Shown: positions 18,242 through 26,829, counted from the stretch's first letter. The stretch: 64,000 nt of DNA from Alkalicoccus saliphilus (GCF_003044065.1 NZ_PZJJ01000009.1:49847-113846), one strand, 5' to 3'. Program-made: numbers and translations. The notes: generated by a model from the letters alone, not told the origin.

Positions 18242-19846
18242 ATGTACGAAACACGTCCGGTCTCCCAGGCTGAAGCTCATGGGGGCATGGTTTCAACTGC
18301 TTCTGAATACGCCACCCGTGCAGGTGTGGAAATGCTTGAAAAAGGAGGGAACGCAGTAGATGCAGCCGCAGCCGCAGCTTTCTGCCTCGGTGTTTCTGAA
18401 CCGCAGGCCTCCGGTATCGGAGGGCAGTCGATGGCACTTGTACATCTAGAAAATGAAAAACGGACGTTCGCCCTTGATGGATCTTCAAGAGCCCCTTACG
18501 TGCTGTCTCCTCACAAAAATCCATCGCGGCCGATCAAGCTCGGTTTAAAGTCTTCCACGGTGCCGTCCACACCGGCTGCACTGGGCTACCTTCAGGAAAA
18601 TTACGGCAGGCTGACTTTAGCGGAAGTACTGGCTCCTTCCGTCCGTTATGCTGAAGACGGGGTTAGAGTGACTCCTCTAATTCACAGCCTCATTCGACGC
18701 GAGGCGGAGCAGCTGCGGAAAGATCCTCTCGTTCTGAAAAACTATTTTTCCAAAAGAAAACCGCTGGCGGAAGGAAGCCTGCTCCGCCAGCCGGAACTCG
18801 CAGAGACGATGCGGCGCATGGCCGAAGAAGGCTGGCGGGATTTTTACACCGGCGAAACAGGGGATAAAATAGTCAAAGATATGCAGAGGCGCGGCGGACT
18901 GATTACAGCGGTCGATCTGCAGCAGATACCGATGCCTGTGGAAAGAGAAGTACTCGAAAGCAGCTACCGTAACTACGGTATTGTTACTTTTCCACCGCCT
19001 GGAGCAGGAAGGGTACTAGTCCAGGTGCTGAATACTCTGGAAGGATTTGCACCGGAAAAGCTCCGCACAGATGAGCCGGTCGGGGCAGTTATTATGGCGC
19101 TTGCCTTCCGGTTTGCTCTTAACTACAGGCAGCGGATGCCGGTGCACCCGGATCATTATCTGCAGTCGCTGAATCAGGTAGTAATCGACAAAGTATACGC
19201 TGAAGAAATTATTAACCGGATTAACGATATTTATCATCTGGCCTTAAAGGATACGTTTATTCCGCCGCCGACAGCCGGAGAAACGACGCATCTTTCTGTC
19301 GTGGATAAGGAAGGAAATGCCGTAGGGATTACCCAGTCTATTGAACTCGTATTTGGAAGTAAAAAAATGGCTTCAGATCTTGGTTTTTTTTACAATAATT
19401 ATATGAGTGCCTTCGAGTACAAAGACGTCACTCATCCTTACTACCTGCTTCCGGGAGGAAGGCCTTGGAGCAGTGTGGCTCCTGTACTGCTGACAAAAAA
19501 GGGCAGGCCTCAGTTTCTTCTCGGAAGTCCCGGCAGCAGCCGGATTTCCACAGCGCTTGCCCAGGTTATTACAAAACTTGTGGACCAGGAGCAGACGCTC
19601 GCGGAAGCGATCAGCGCGCCTAGATTCCACGCATCGGACACCGGCGAATTGATGATAGAAAAAGACCGGTTTTCCAAAGAAGTAAACCGGGCGCTTCAGC
19701 TTGCGAGCTTTCGGATAACAAAGCGCGATCCGTACAGTTTTTATCTCGGGTGCGTGCAGGGTGTGGAGATGCCGCTCAAACGCCGCGGGCAGTTCCGTGG
19801 TGTGGCTGATCCCCGCCGTGATGGAACAGCAGAAGGTCCTTCCTAA
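18242..19846 (+). CDS. ggt: gamma-glutamyltransferase-family Ntn hydrolase (cytoplasmic type)
   Basis: 534 residues from the ATG at 18242 (CAGGAGG upstream). GGT superfamily: the conserved GGNAVDAAAAAAFCLGV and SGIGGQSMALVH segments lie near the N terminus. The autoprocessing site is GETTHLSVVD, with the probable nucleophile Thr348, and the C-terminal substrate/oxyanion motifs are RPWSSVAPVLL and LGSPGSSRI. Family enzymes self-cleave at that Thr and hydrolyse or transfer gamma-glutamyl groups from glutathione, gamma-peptides or poly-gamma-glutamate. There is no signal peptide, unlike secreted B. subtilis Ggt, so it should act in the cytoplasm. It is the first gene of an operon with an ATP-grasp ligase and an FGase-family protein, suggesting work on a gamma-glutamyl or N-acylated amino-acid compound rather than general glutathione salvage. 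Confidence 0.88.
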   Translation: MYETRPVSQAEAHGGMVSTASEYATRAGVEMLEKGGNAVDAAAAAAFCLGVSEPQASGIGGQSMALVHLENEKRTFALDGSSRAPYVLSPHKNPSRPIKLGLKSSTVPSTPAALGYLQENYGRLTLAEVLAPSVRYAEDGVRVTPLIHSLIRREAEQLRKDPLVLKNYFSKRKPLAEGSLLRQPELAETMRRMAEEGWRDFYTGETGDKIVKDMQRRGGLITAVDLQQIPMPVEREVLESSYRNYGIVTFPPPGAGRVLVQVLNTLEGFAPEKLRTDEPVGAVIMALAFRFALNYRQRMPVHPDHYLQSLNQVVIDKVYAEEIINRINDIYHLALKDTFIPPPTAGETTHLSVVDKEGNAVGITQSIELVFGSKKMASDLGFFYNNYMSAFEYKDVTHPYYLLPGGRPWSSVAPVLLTKKGRPQFLLGSPGSSRISTALAQVITKLVDQEQTLAEAISAPRFHASDTGELMIEKDRFSKEVNRALQLASFRITKRDPYSFYLGCVQGVEMPLKRRGQFRGVADPRRDGTAEGPS

Positions 19847-19867
19847 TTCAGAAAAGGGTGTGGTCAA

Positions 19868-22018
19868 GTGAAAATTGCCGTCGTTTATAACCGTGAAAGC
19901 CAGGCCGTCATCAATCTATTCGGAGTACAGAACCGTGAAAAGTACGGTCTGGAAACGATCAATAAAATTAAGGACGGGCTTAAAAAATCAGGACATGAAG
20001 TAAAAACGTTTGAAGGGGATAAAAACCTGATTCAGAACCTGGAGGATTTTATGCCGTCGGTAATTTCCGGAGAACGTCCTGGTCTTGTATTTAATCTGAG
20101 CTACGGCATTCAGGGGCGGGGGAGGTATATGCACGTGCCGGGTATGCTGGAAATGCTCGGCATTCCCTACGTCGGCTCCGGACCGGAAACGCATGCACTT
20201 GCTCTCGACAAAGTAGTAACGAAAATTCTCCTCCTGCAGCGCGGCCTGCCGACACCGAAGTTTGCCGTTCTTGACACACCGGAGAGTCCGCTCAATGAAG
20301 ACCTGCGTTACCCGCTTATCGTTAAACCGAAAGACGAAGCTGTTTCTTTCGGTCTTAGAATTGTAAACGACGAAAAGGAATTAAAGGAAGGTGTCCAGGT
20401 CATTTACGACACGTATCAGGCGCCGACGCTGGTGGAAGAATATATCCAGGGACGGGAAGTGAATGTCGGGCTGCTCGGCAATAAGCCGGCGGAAGCCCTG
20501 CCTCCTGTGGAACTTGTGTTTGGAGAAGGGCCGCAGATATTCACTTATGAAGATAAAAAGAATAAAAGCGGTCGGACGGTAGAAAAAGTATGTCCTGCGC
20601 CGTTGACGGATGAAGAAACAGCACGTGTTAAAGAGCTCGCCGTGAGAACGTTCGACGTGCTGAACTGCCACGACAGCGCCAGAGTTGACTTTCGAATCGA
20701 TGAAGAAGGCAATCCGTACATTCTGGAAGTAAATTCGATGGCCAGTCTCGGAGCGGACGGGTCTTTCGTTTATGCAGCGGAGAAGCTCGGAATGGACTAC
20801 CCTGCGCTTATGAACAGAATTATCGATGTGACATGTGAACGGTATTTCGGCAGGGATTTCTTTGATGAGGAAAGTCACCGGCAGCGGACGCCGGAAAACC
20901 GGATTTTCCAAAACTTAACGACGAACCGCGGGAAGCTGGAGGAGGAGCTGAAAGGGTGGACGAATATTTCAAGCCGGACAGAGGATGCTGTCGGTCTTAG
21001 TACGGTAAGAAAGCGTCTTGAAGATAAACTGTCCAGGCTCGCTATGAAACCGGCAGAGAATTTCAGCAATGGGCGTTCAGCCTGGACGTGGGAAACAAAA
21101 GCCGGTTTTCGAAACGGAACACTTCTCGTCGTACCAATCGACGTACCTGGAGCGCGGACGGGATTTCCGATTCCTTACCGTAAGGAGCAGCAGTGGATTT
21201 ACGGAGAAGGCGTGGCATCCAGCAGAGGAGGACTTGCTACGTCCCTTACGGCTTTATCTGCATTAAAAGATGAAAAACTGCTTTCGGACGTTAAAGTCGG
21301 CATTTTCTTTTATTCAGATGAAGGAAGAGGTATGCGCTACAGCTCCACCATGCTTGAAAAAGCTGCAGCCGAAGCGGAAGAAGTAATTGTTCTGCAGCCT
21401 GGGTTTGTTGACGGGAAAGTTGTTGATCAGCGGCGTGGTTCCAGACAGTACCACGTCATTCTGGAAGGTGATCCGGAGCGGGTTGGAAGAAGGAATCAGC
21501 CGGTCGATGTCCTCAGCTGGTTTCTCGAAAAAACAGAAAAGATGAAGGAGCTGAACAGCCGCCAGCGAAAAATTGCTGTAGCCGTGCAGGACGTTCAGTC
21601 GGAGCGCTACAGCGTGCTGATGCCTCACCGCGTAACGGCAGTTATCGCGCTGACCTACATCGATGAAGCCGCAGCAGAAAAAACAGAAACAGAGCTGCGC
21701 CGTCTGCTGAAATCCAACCGGCAGGGGATGAAAACCTACATCGAAAAAATCACGGAGCGCCCGCCGCTTCTCCGAAGAAAAGAACATCGTCTTCTGCAGA
21801 AGCTGCAGCAGCAGGCGGAAGCTCATCAGCTTCCGTTCGGGACAGAAACGAGCCTGATTTCTACAGCAGCAGGCACTGTGCCCCGTCATATTCCTGCCGT
21901 GTGTGGATTCGCTCCGGCAAGCAAAAACCTGTTTACACCACAGGAGGCACTGCATCGGAGCGAACTCGTTCAAAGATCCCTGCTGCTTGCCCTGCATCTG
22001 AACGGAGGCCGGCTGTGA
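19868..22018 (+). CDS. D-Ala-D-Ala-ligase-like ATP-grasp protein fused to a degenerate M20-peptidase-like domain
   Basis: 716 residues, GTG start with AAAGGGTGTGG upstream, 21 bp after ggt. Residues ~1-330 form a Ddl-type ATP-grasp: YGIQGRGRYMHVPGMLEMLGIPYVGSG near 80-100, the ATP-site lysine in PLIVKPKDEAVSFG near 155, VEEYIQGREVNVGLLG near 190 and the metal/substrate motif LEVNSMASLGADGS near 285. This predicts ATP-dependent peptide or amide bond formation. The C-terminal half follows an M20 carboxypeptidase fold (LVVPIDVPG, WIYGEGVASSRGGLA, FFYSDEGRGMRYSS). However, the HxD motif, the DxKGG aspartate (Ser here), the second Glu of DEE (Gly) and the lid-domain His are all missing, so it is probably not a metallopeptidase. 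The substrate is unknown. The stop overlaps the next gene. Confidence 0.78.
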   Translation: MKIAVVYNRESQAVINLFGVQNREKYGLETINKIKDGLKKSGHEVKTFEGDKNLIQNLEDFMPSVISGERPGLVFNLSYGIQGRGRYMHVPGMLEMLGIPYVGSGPETHALALDKVVTKILLLQRGLPTPKFAVLDTPESPLNEDLRYPLIVKPKDEAVSFGLRIVNDEKELKEGVQVIYDTYQAPTLVEEYIQGREVNVGLLGNKPAEALPPVELVFGEGPQIFTYEDKKNKSGRTVEKVCPAPLTDEETARVKELAVRTFDVLNCHDSARVDFRIDEEGNPYILEVNSMASLGADGSFVYAAEKLGMDYPALMNRIIDVTCERYFGRDFFDEESHRQRTPENRIFQNLTTNRGKLEEELKGWTNISSRTEDAVGLSTVRKRLEDKLSRLAMKPAENFSNGRSAWTWETKAGFRNGTLLVVPIDVPGARTGFPIPYRKEQQWIYGEGVASSRGGLATSLTALSALKDEKLLSDVKVGIFFYSDEGRGMRYSSTMLEKAAAEAEEVIVLQPGFVDGKVVDQRRGSRQYHVILEGDPERVGRRNQPVDVLSWFLEKTEKMKELNSRQRKIAVAVQDVQSERYSVLMPHRVTAVIALTYIDEAAAEKTETELRRLLKSNRQGMKTYIEKITERPPLLRRKEHRLLQKLQQQAEAHQLPFGTETSLISTAAGTVPRHIPAVCGFAPASKNLFTPQEALHRSELVQRSLLLALHLNGGRL

Positions 22019-22854
22019 ATAACAAAAAAATTCCAGTGCTGATTTCCGTTCCTCACGGAGGGACAGTGATCCCGGAAAGATTCCGGGATCGGCTTCTTTT
22101 GACAGCGGAGGACATCGTCCTGGACAGCGATACGTGGACACAGTATGTGTATGATTTTGAAGGGAAAATGGAAAGTTTCGAAGTGATGCAGGCCGCAAGA
22201 ATTGTCGTGGATGCAAACAGGGATCCGACCGACCGTCCTCCGGAAAACAGTGACGGGGTAGTAAAAACAGTGACAGTAAACGGAAAAAAAGTATGGGATC
22301 GTGACCTGACAGAAGATGAGACAGACAGTCTGATTCACGAGTATTGGGAGCCTTTTCATAGGCGTCTGCTCGAAGCGGTGTCCCGTTCGGAGGTGAAGTT
22401 CGCCATCGACTGCCACTCCATGCTGGATAAAGGTCCCGCACGCGGAAAACCGGAATGGGAAAAGCGTCCCGCTTTCTGTATAAGTAACCGGGGGACTGCC
22501 GGAGGGGAGTCCGGGGAAGAAGTCGTTACTGCCCCGCCGTATTTAATGCGGAAACTCCAGATTCTTTTGGAAGAAGTATTCGCCGATCAGCCGGCAGACG
22601 GCCTGCCGCTCGTTATGATCAACGAACCGTTCCGGGGCGGATTTATTACACGGTCGCTTGGGGCACGTTCCGACATACCTTGGATCCAGCTTGAAATTAA
22701 CCGCCGTCTGTATCTCCCAAAACATGCAGGCATACAGCCTGATGAGGAGGATCTTTCCCGCATGCAGCTTTTCCGGGACCGTTTTTACGAAGTGTTTACC
22801 CGTCTTGCGGCGGAGGACACGATGGCACCGGAAGATGAAAAATCCATTTCGTGA
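22015..22854 (+). CDS. N-formylglutamate amidohydrolase-family protein
   Basis: 279 residues from the GTG at 22015, which overlaps the preceding stop and has GGAGG 6 nt upstream; longer frames run back into the ATP-grasp gene. FGase-like zinc hydrolase fold: VLISVPHGGTVIPERF at residues 8-23 (conserved His), VDANRDPTDRPP near 67, FAIDCHSM near 125 and NEPFRGGFITR near 200, then a C-terminal LEINRRLY motif typical of the family. Characterised members hydrolyse N-formyl-glutamate in histidine degradation, but no hut genes are here. In this operon it may remove an N-acyl group or cleave an amide made by the ATP-grasp partner. No terminator is evident before the TPP riboswitch region. Confidence 0.85.
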   Translation: MNNKKIPVLISVPHGGTVIPERFRDRLLLTAEDIVLDSDTWTQYVYDFEGKMESFEVMQAARIVVDANRDPTDRPPENSDGVVKTVTVNGKKVWDRDLTEDETDSLIHEYWEPFHRRLLEAVSRSEVKFAIDCHSMLDKGPARGKPEWEKRPAFCISNRGTAGGESGEEVVTAPPYLMRKLQILLEEVFADQPADGLPLVMINEPFRGGFITRSLGARSDIPWIQLEINRRLYLPKHAGIQPDEEDLSRMQLFRDRFYEVFTRLAAEDTMAPEDEKSIS

Positions 22855-22918
22855 TTTTGAAGCTGTTACAGAAGCAGCCGGCATATAAACATACTGATGG
22901 ATAAGAAAGGCCGTCATC

Positions 22919-22947
22919 TTTACAAATTTTCAGAACTGTGTTTAGAT
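22919..22947 (+). promoter_or_regulatory. candidate promoter for the TPP-riboswitch transcript
   Basis: -35 TTTACA (22919-22924), 17-nt spacer, -10 TTAGAT (22942-22947) with a TG just upstream. The start would be about 20 nt before the aptamer, a normal distance. Moderate match only. Confidence 0.45.
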
Positions 22948-22973
22948 GAATAAGTAAACTTCATACGCACGAA

Positions 22974-23061
22974 TGCACTGGGGGTGCTGGAAGCTGAGAG
23001 ACGGATTTCTACCGTTAACCCTTTGAACCCGAACTAGATAATACTAGCGTGGGGAAGTGCA
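22974..23061 (+). ncRNA. TPP (THI box) riboswitch aptamer
   Basis: The conserved core is unmistakable: GGGGTGCT followed by GCTGAGAG, then ACCCTTTGAACC, then CTAGATAATACTAGCGTGGGGAAGTG. P1 is formed by TGCACT (22974-22979) and AGTGCA (23056-23061). The family binds thiamine pyrophosphate and in Firmicutes usually controls transcription termination. The 3' side of P1 plus following bases (GCAGGT, 23059-23064) can instead pair with ACCTGC (23078-23083), which would break the downstream terminator stem: an antiterminator arrangement. It controls ykoFEDC. Confidence 0.95.
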
Positions 23062-23081
23062 GGTAGCATTTTATTAAACCT

Positions 23082-23111
23082 GCATCTTCTTTTATTTGAG
23101 AAGATGCTTTT
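23082..23111 (+). terminator. riboswitch-controlled intrinsic terminator
   Basis: GCATCTTCT (23082-23090) pairs with AGAAGATGC (23099-23107), loop of 8, then TTTT. The 5' arm overlaps the antiterminator partner ACCTGC, so TPP binding should favour termination. Confidence 0.85.
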
Positions 23112-23156
23112 GTATACCTGCATCGCGGCGTTTTCTGCCGCCGGATACTCAGACAG

Positions 23157-23188
23157 ACAGCTCTCCGTTTACCGGGAGCTGTTTTTTT
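23157..23188 (+). terminator. second terminator between the TPP riboswitch and ykoF
   Basis: ACAGCTCTC (23157-23165) pairs with GGGAGCTGT (23174-23182, one G-T pair), followed by a run of seven T (23182-23188). It is a stronger terminator than the first and has no obvious antiterminator, so read-through, or a further promoter, is needed for ykoF expression. Confidence 0.8.
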
Positions 23189-23203
23189 GTGCGTAAAAAG
23201 AAT

Positions 23204-23276
23204 ACTCTGATCAATTTTTCCGCCATTTGTAATGCGGATGGGGAAGAGTCTGCTGAATAAACGGCATTATCAGAGT
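23204..23276 (+). other. structured leader element upstream of ykoF
   Basis: ACTCTGAT (23204-23211) pairs perfectly with ATCAGAGT (23269-23276). Enclosed is a hairpin with CCG-CATT (23220-23227) pairing with AATG-CGG (23231-23237), with one bulged C and a TGT loop. The closing stem ends 10 nt before the AGGAGG of ykoF. It might modulate translation or mRNA stability. I do not recognise it as a known motif. Confidence 0.4.
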
Positions 23277-23299
23277 GAAAAAATCAGGAGGTATGAATT

Positions 23300-23902
23300 A
23301 TGCAGGGACTAAGTTGTGGAACAAGCAATATCGTAGGTGTCCGTTTTGCTGTTTATCCGATGGCCGACAATTTCGTGGAAATCATTAAAGGAGCGCTTAA
23401 AGACACGGACACATCCAAAGTATGGATGGAGACAGACGATGTTACGACATGCGTACGCGGAAGAAGCGAACACGTTTTTGATGTGGCGAAAGCTGTCTTC
23501 GTGCAGGCAGCCAAATCAGGAACGCACGTCGTATTCAACGGCACGTTTTCCATCGGCTGTCCAGGAGACAGTGAAGGAGATACGTACATGTCAGAAAATG
23601 ATGTACGGCTTAATGAGGAAGCTTCCCGGAAAGAAGCGGTGGAGGCTGCTTCCCACTTTGCTCTGTACCCGCTGAACAATCCGGATTACATGCAGGTGAT
23701 TGCCGATCAGGCGGCACTGGCAGAGGAGCATGGAACGTTTACCAAAGGAGTCCACTATGCCTCGCGGCTTGATGGTGATGCGAACGATGTTTTTCGTACA
23801 CTGGAAGAAGCGTTTGTACGTGCTTCCAAATCAAAGGAGCGGGCACACGTCACGATGACAGCTGCTGTATCGGCCAACAGTCCATCTACGAAAAATAAAT
23901 AG
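23300..23902 (+). CDS. ykoF: thiamine/HMP-binding protein YkoF
   Basis: 200 residues, AGGAGG upstream. Two tandem ferredoxin-like (ACT-like) repeats, each with the pattern VRFAVYPM / HFALYPLN and VFNGTFSIGCPGD-type segments; this matches YkoF of B. subtilis, a soluble thiamine- and HMP-binding protein. The end ANSPSTKNK also matches the family. It is the first gene under the TPP riboswitch and precedes the transporter genes ykoE-ykoD-ykoC, so it probably binds thiamine or its pyrimidine precursor after or during uptake. Confidence 0.93.
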   Translation: MQGLSCGTSNIVGVRFAVYPMADNFVEIIKGALKDTDTSKVWMETDDVTTCVRGRSEHVFDVAKAVFVQAAKSGTHVVFNGTFSIGCPGDSEGDTYMSENDVRLNEEASRKEAVEAASHFALYPLNNPDYMQVIADQAALAEEHGTFTKGVHYASRLDGDANDVFRTLEEAFVRASKSKERAHVTMTAAVSANSPSTKNK

Positions 23903-23914
23903 GAGGAACAGAGC

Positions 23915-24523
23915 ATGCTGCTGAAAGAATGGAAACTGAAAGAAATTGTTCTGATGTCTATATTCGGTGTAGTGTTTGCTTTTATTTACCTTGGTTTTTA
24001 TTTTTTCGGACAGGGGCTTAGAAACATTCTTACGCCGTTCGGTCTGGCTCCGTTCGGCTACGAAGTAATTTTTGGCATCTGGTTTATCGTTTCGATTATC
24101 GCTGCGTATGTCATCAGAAAAAAAGGAGCGGCGTTCTGGTCGGAGCTGATCGCTGGTATTGTACAAGTGCTGATCGGAAGTCCAGCCGGCCCGCAGCTGA
24201 TCATTTCAGCAGCTATTCAGGGGCTGGGAGCAGAAGCAGCATTTGCCGCTACGAAATGGAAAAACTACTCCCTTACAGTGCTGGTTGCCGCCGGAATGTC
24301 CGCTGCAGTGTTCAGCTATGCGTGGGGATGGTTCCAATCCGGCCTGGCAGCTTTAACCCCGGGGCTGATTATTGCTACACTGCTCGTCAGAATTGTCAGC
24401 GGAGCTCTTCTTGCCGGCGTACTTGGTAAGTGGATCAGCGATCAGCTGGCGGCTACAGGCGTTCTCCGCGGCTATGCGCTGGGAAAGGAGAGGCAGAAAA
24501 AACGTGTGCGTAAAGCATCTTAA
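23915..24523 (+). CDS. ykoE: ECF transporter S component YkoE (thiamine/HMP)
   Basis: 202 residues, highly hydrophobic, with about five or six membrane segments (around 10-35, 45-70, 75-95, 105-130, 135-160 and 160-185) and a basic C-terminal tail. Substrate-specific membrane subunit of an energy-coupling-factor importer, matching the YkoE family. AGGAGG upstream. Its last 20 bases overlap the start of ykoD. The TPP riboswitch indicates a thiamine-related substrate, most likely hydroxymethylpyrimidine or thiamine. Confidence 0.92.
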   Translation: MLLKEWKLKEIVLMSIFGVVFAFIYLGFYFFGQGLRNILTPFGLAPFGYEVIFGIWFIVSIIAAYVIRKKGAAFWSELIAGIVQVLIGSPAGPQLIISAAIQGLGAEAAFAATKWKNYSLTVLVAAGMSAAVFSYAWGWFQSGLAALTPGLIIATLLVRIVSGALLAGVLGKWISDQLAATGVLRGYALGKERQKKRVRKAS

Positions 24524-26063
24524 TACACCATTAGTAGAGGCGGAAAAGTTTTCTTTCGGCTACGAGGAAGATATGCTTCTTAAAGACCTGCAGTTTGCAC
24601 TGGAAAAAGAAGAATTTATTCTCGTGGCAGGAGCGAGCGGTTCAGGAAAAAGTACGCTTGCACTCTGCCTGAACGGTCTTTATCCGGAAGCAGTGGAAGG
24701 GACTAAAAAAGGAGCTGTCCGAATTCACGGAAGAAAAACGGAAGATTACGAAAAAGGAGAGCTGAGTCAGCGCATCGGTGTTGTTTTTCAGGACCCGGAA
24801 AGTCAGTTCTGCATGATGAAAGTAGAGGATGAACTGGCTTTTGTTTTGGAGAATCAAAAAGTTCCATCAGAGGAAATGGAGCAGAAAATCGATCGTGTGC
24901 TTCTGGAAACAGGTCTATCAGAGCAGAAGCACCGGCTGATTCACGAGCTTTCCGGAGGTCAGAAGCAGAAAATTGCCCTGGCATCTGTACTTCTTATGGA
25001 ACCGGATCTATTAATACTGGATGAACCTACCGCCAATCTGGATCCTGTTTCCAGCCTGGAATTTGCCGAGCTCGCAGCCGCTGTGCAGCGGGAACGCAGG
25101 TGTGCAGTCATGGTGATAGAACATCAGCCGGATGACTGGATGCCGTTTATAAAGCGTGTGCTCCTGCTTGGGAAAGATGGAAGGATGAAAGCTGATGGCT
25201 CTCCGGACCAGATCTATCTGCAGCAGAAGGATCTGCTGATACAGGAAGGTGTTTACCTGCCGCAGACTTTCCGAAGACCGGAAAGTCCGCTGCTCCTTCC
25301 TGAAAGCCGGGAGGAAGAAATTATTCGTGTGGAAAACCTGTCTTACTCAAGAAAAGACCGCACAATATTGACGGATGTTAATTTTTCCATGCGCGCAGGG
25401 GAATTTGCGGCAGTAACCGGTGAAAACGGCACAGGAAAATCGACTCTTCTCCAGCTTATGGCAAGGCTTCTCGAACCGGAAAGCGGTAAAGTATTGTTTG
25501 CAGGAAAAAATATAAACGACTGGGAAGAAGGGGAACTCAGAAAGCGGAGCGGTTATGTCTTTCAAAACCCGGAACATCAGTTTATTACAGATACGGTATT
25601 CGAGGAACTCGCTTTTGGACCGGAATTGAATGGGAAACGAGACGCAGAAGCCCATGTGCACCGGCTGCTGAAGACATTTCACCTCACAGAGCAGCGCGAA
25701 GCGAGTCCTTTTTCCTTAAGCGGCGGTCAAAAGCGGCGTCTGAGCGTAGCAACGATGCTGGAAGAAACGCCGGACATTCTTTTCTTTGATGAACCGACGT
25801 TCGGCCAGGATGCCAGAACGACAGAAGAGTTAATGAAAATCGTACTGGAACTGCGGAGAAAAGGAACGGCGATCGTTTTTGTTACTCACGATATGGACCT
25901 TGTAGACAAATATTGTGAAAAAGTGCTGGTACTGACGGAAGGAACAGCAGTTTTTAACGGGAAGCCGGAAACTCTCTGGACAGAGGATGAACTTCTTGCC
26001 CGGGCGAGACTCCGCCTGCCGCACCGGATAAGGGAGAGGGAGGTTTATCGTGTCGTCGATTAA
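24504..26063 (+). CDS. ykoD: ECF transporter duplicated ATPase YkoD
   Basis: 519 residues from GTG 24504, with AAAGGAGAG upstream; a longer frame from 24372 lies inside ykoE and is rejected. Two complete ABC domains in one chain: Walker A GASGSGKST near residue 45 with signature LSGGQKQKIALA near 155 and Walker B LLILDEPTA; then Walker A GENGTGKST near 310 with signature LSGGQKRRLSVA near 410 and DILFFDEPT. This matches the fused CbiO-type ATPase of the YkoEDC importer, powering uptake through YkoC. It overlaps both neighbours, so subunits are translationally coupled. Confidence 0.93.
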   Translation: MCVKHLNTPLVEAEKFSFGYEEDMLLKDLQFALEKEEFILVAGASGSGKSTLALCLNGLYPEAVEGTKKGAVRIHGRKTEDYEKGELSQRIGVVFQDPESQFCMMKVEDELAFVLENQKVPSEEMEQKIDRVLLETGLSEQKHRLIHELSGGQKQKIALASVLLMEPDLLILDEPTANLDPVSSLEFAELAAAVQRERRCAVMVIEHQPDDWMPFIKRVLLLGKDGRMKADGSPDQIYLQQKDLLIQEGVYLPQTFRRPESPLLLPESREEEIIRVENLSYSRKDRTILTDVNFSMRAGEFAAVTGENGTGKSTLLQLMARLLEPESGKVLFAGKNINDWEEGELRKRSGYVFQNPEHQFITDTVFEELAFGPELNGKRDAEAHVHRLLKTFHLTEQREASPFSLSGGQKRRLSVATMLEETPDILFFDEPTFGQDARTTEELMKIVLELRRKGTAIVFVTHDMDLVDKYCEKVLVLTEGTAVFNGKPETLWTEDELLARARLRLPHRIREREVYRVVD

Positions 26064-26829
26064 CCCAGCCTTGAAAGGAATAACCGTCCTGATCCCAGGC
26101 CTCCTGCTCAGCTTTACGTTTGATGTATTCACCCCGCTCGTCTTTCTCGTATTTATGATAACTTTTACGCTGCTGTTCAGCGGAATTCCGATAAAGAAGT
26201 GGCTGCTGTTTTTCAGTCCATTTATTCTGCTCGCACTCGGATTTGCCTGGATGACGATGCTGTACACGAGCGATGCTTTTGCCGGAGGAGAGCATCTGTT
26301 TTCCGTCTGGAGATTTGAAGTGACTACCGGTTCCGTAATGGTCGGGATCAGCCTGGCGCTTCGTTCTTTGTGTTTTGTGTCTTTATCACTCCTGTTTATT
26401 CTGACTACGGATTCAACAAAATTTATGCTGAGCCTGATGCAGCAGCTTAAGCTGCCGCCAAAAATCACATTCGGAATTCTTGCGGGATACCGCTTCCTGC
26501 CGACGTTCCGCTATGAATATCAGGTGCTCAGGCAGGCACACAGGGTACGGGGGATCGGCCGGGCGAAAGGAATCCGCGAGCGAATTTATCAATTTAGGCG
26601 CTACGCGATTCCACTGATGGCCAATGCCATCCGGAAGGCGGAACGAACAGCAAATGCGATGGAATCGAAAGGTTTTACCGGTTCAGCGGACCGCACGCAC
26701 TACCATCAGATGAAAATCAGCAGAAAAGACTGGATGTTCTTTGGAGTTATTAATGGAGCGCTCATTATTACGCTTTTGGCTTCCTACCAGCTCGGATATT
26801 TGAATATATTCGGACACCGTTTTGTATAA
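26050..26829 (+). CDS. ykoC: ECF transporter T component YkoC
   Basis: 259 residues, GTG start at 26050 with GGGAGG upstream, overlapping ykoD by 14 nt. CbiQ/EcfT family: N-terminal membrane segments (about 5-65 and 95-125), then the cytoplasmic coupling helices containing RQAHRVRGIGRAKG and the second Ala-Arg-type motif ANAMESKGFTG, which contact the ATPases, and a final membrane segment near 230-250. It completes the four-gene ykoFEDC set. No terminator is obvious after it. Confidence 0.92.
   Translation: MSSINPALKGITVLIPGLLLSFTFDVFTPLVFLVFMITFTLLFSGIPIKKWLLFFSPFILLALGFAWMTMLYTSDAFAGGEHLFSVWRFEVTTGSVMVGISLALRSLCFVSLSLLFILTTDSTKFMLSLMQQLKLPPKITFGILAGYRFLPTFRYEYQVLRQAHRVRGIGRAKGIRERIYQFRRYAIPLMANAIRKAERTANAMESKGFTGSADRTHYHQMKISRKDWMFFGVINGALIITLLASYQLGYLNIFGHRFV

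Noticed and set aside
20900..22018. Functional M20 carboxypeptidase
   Set aside because: The metal-ligand motifs are substituted; called degenerate.
22015..22854. HutG (histidine degradation) assignment
   Set aside because: No hut genes nearby; only family-level naming is supported.
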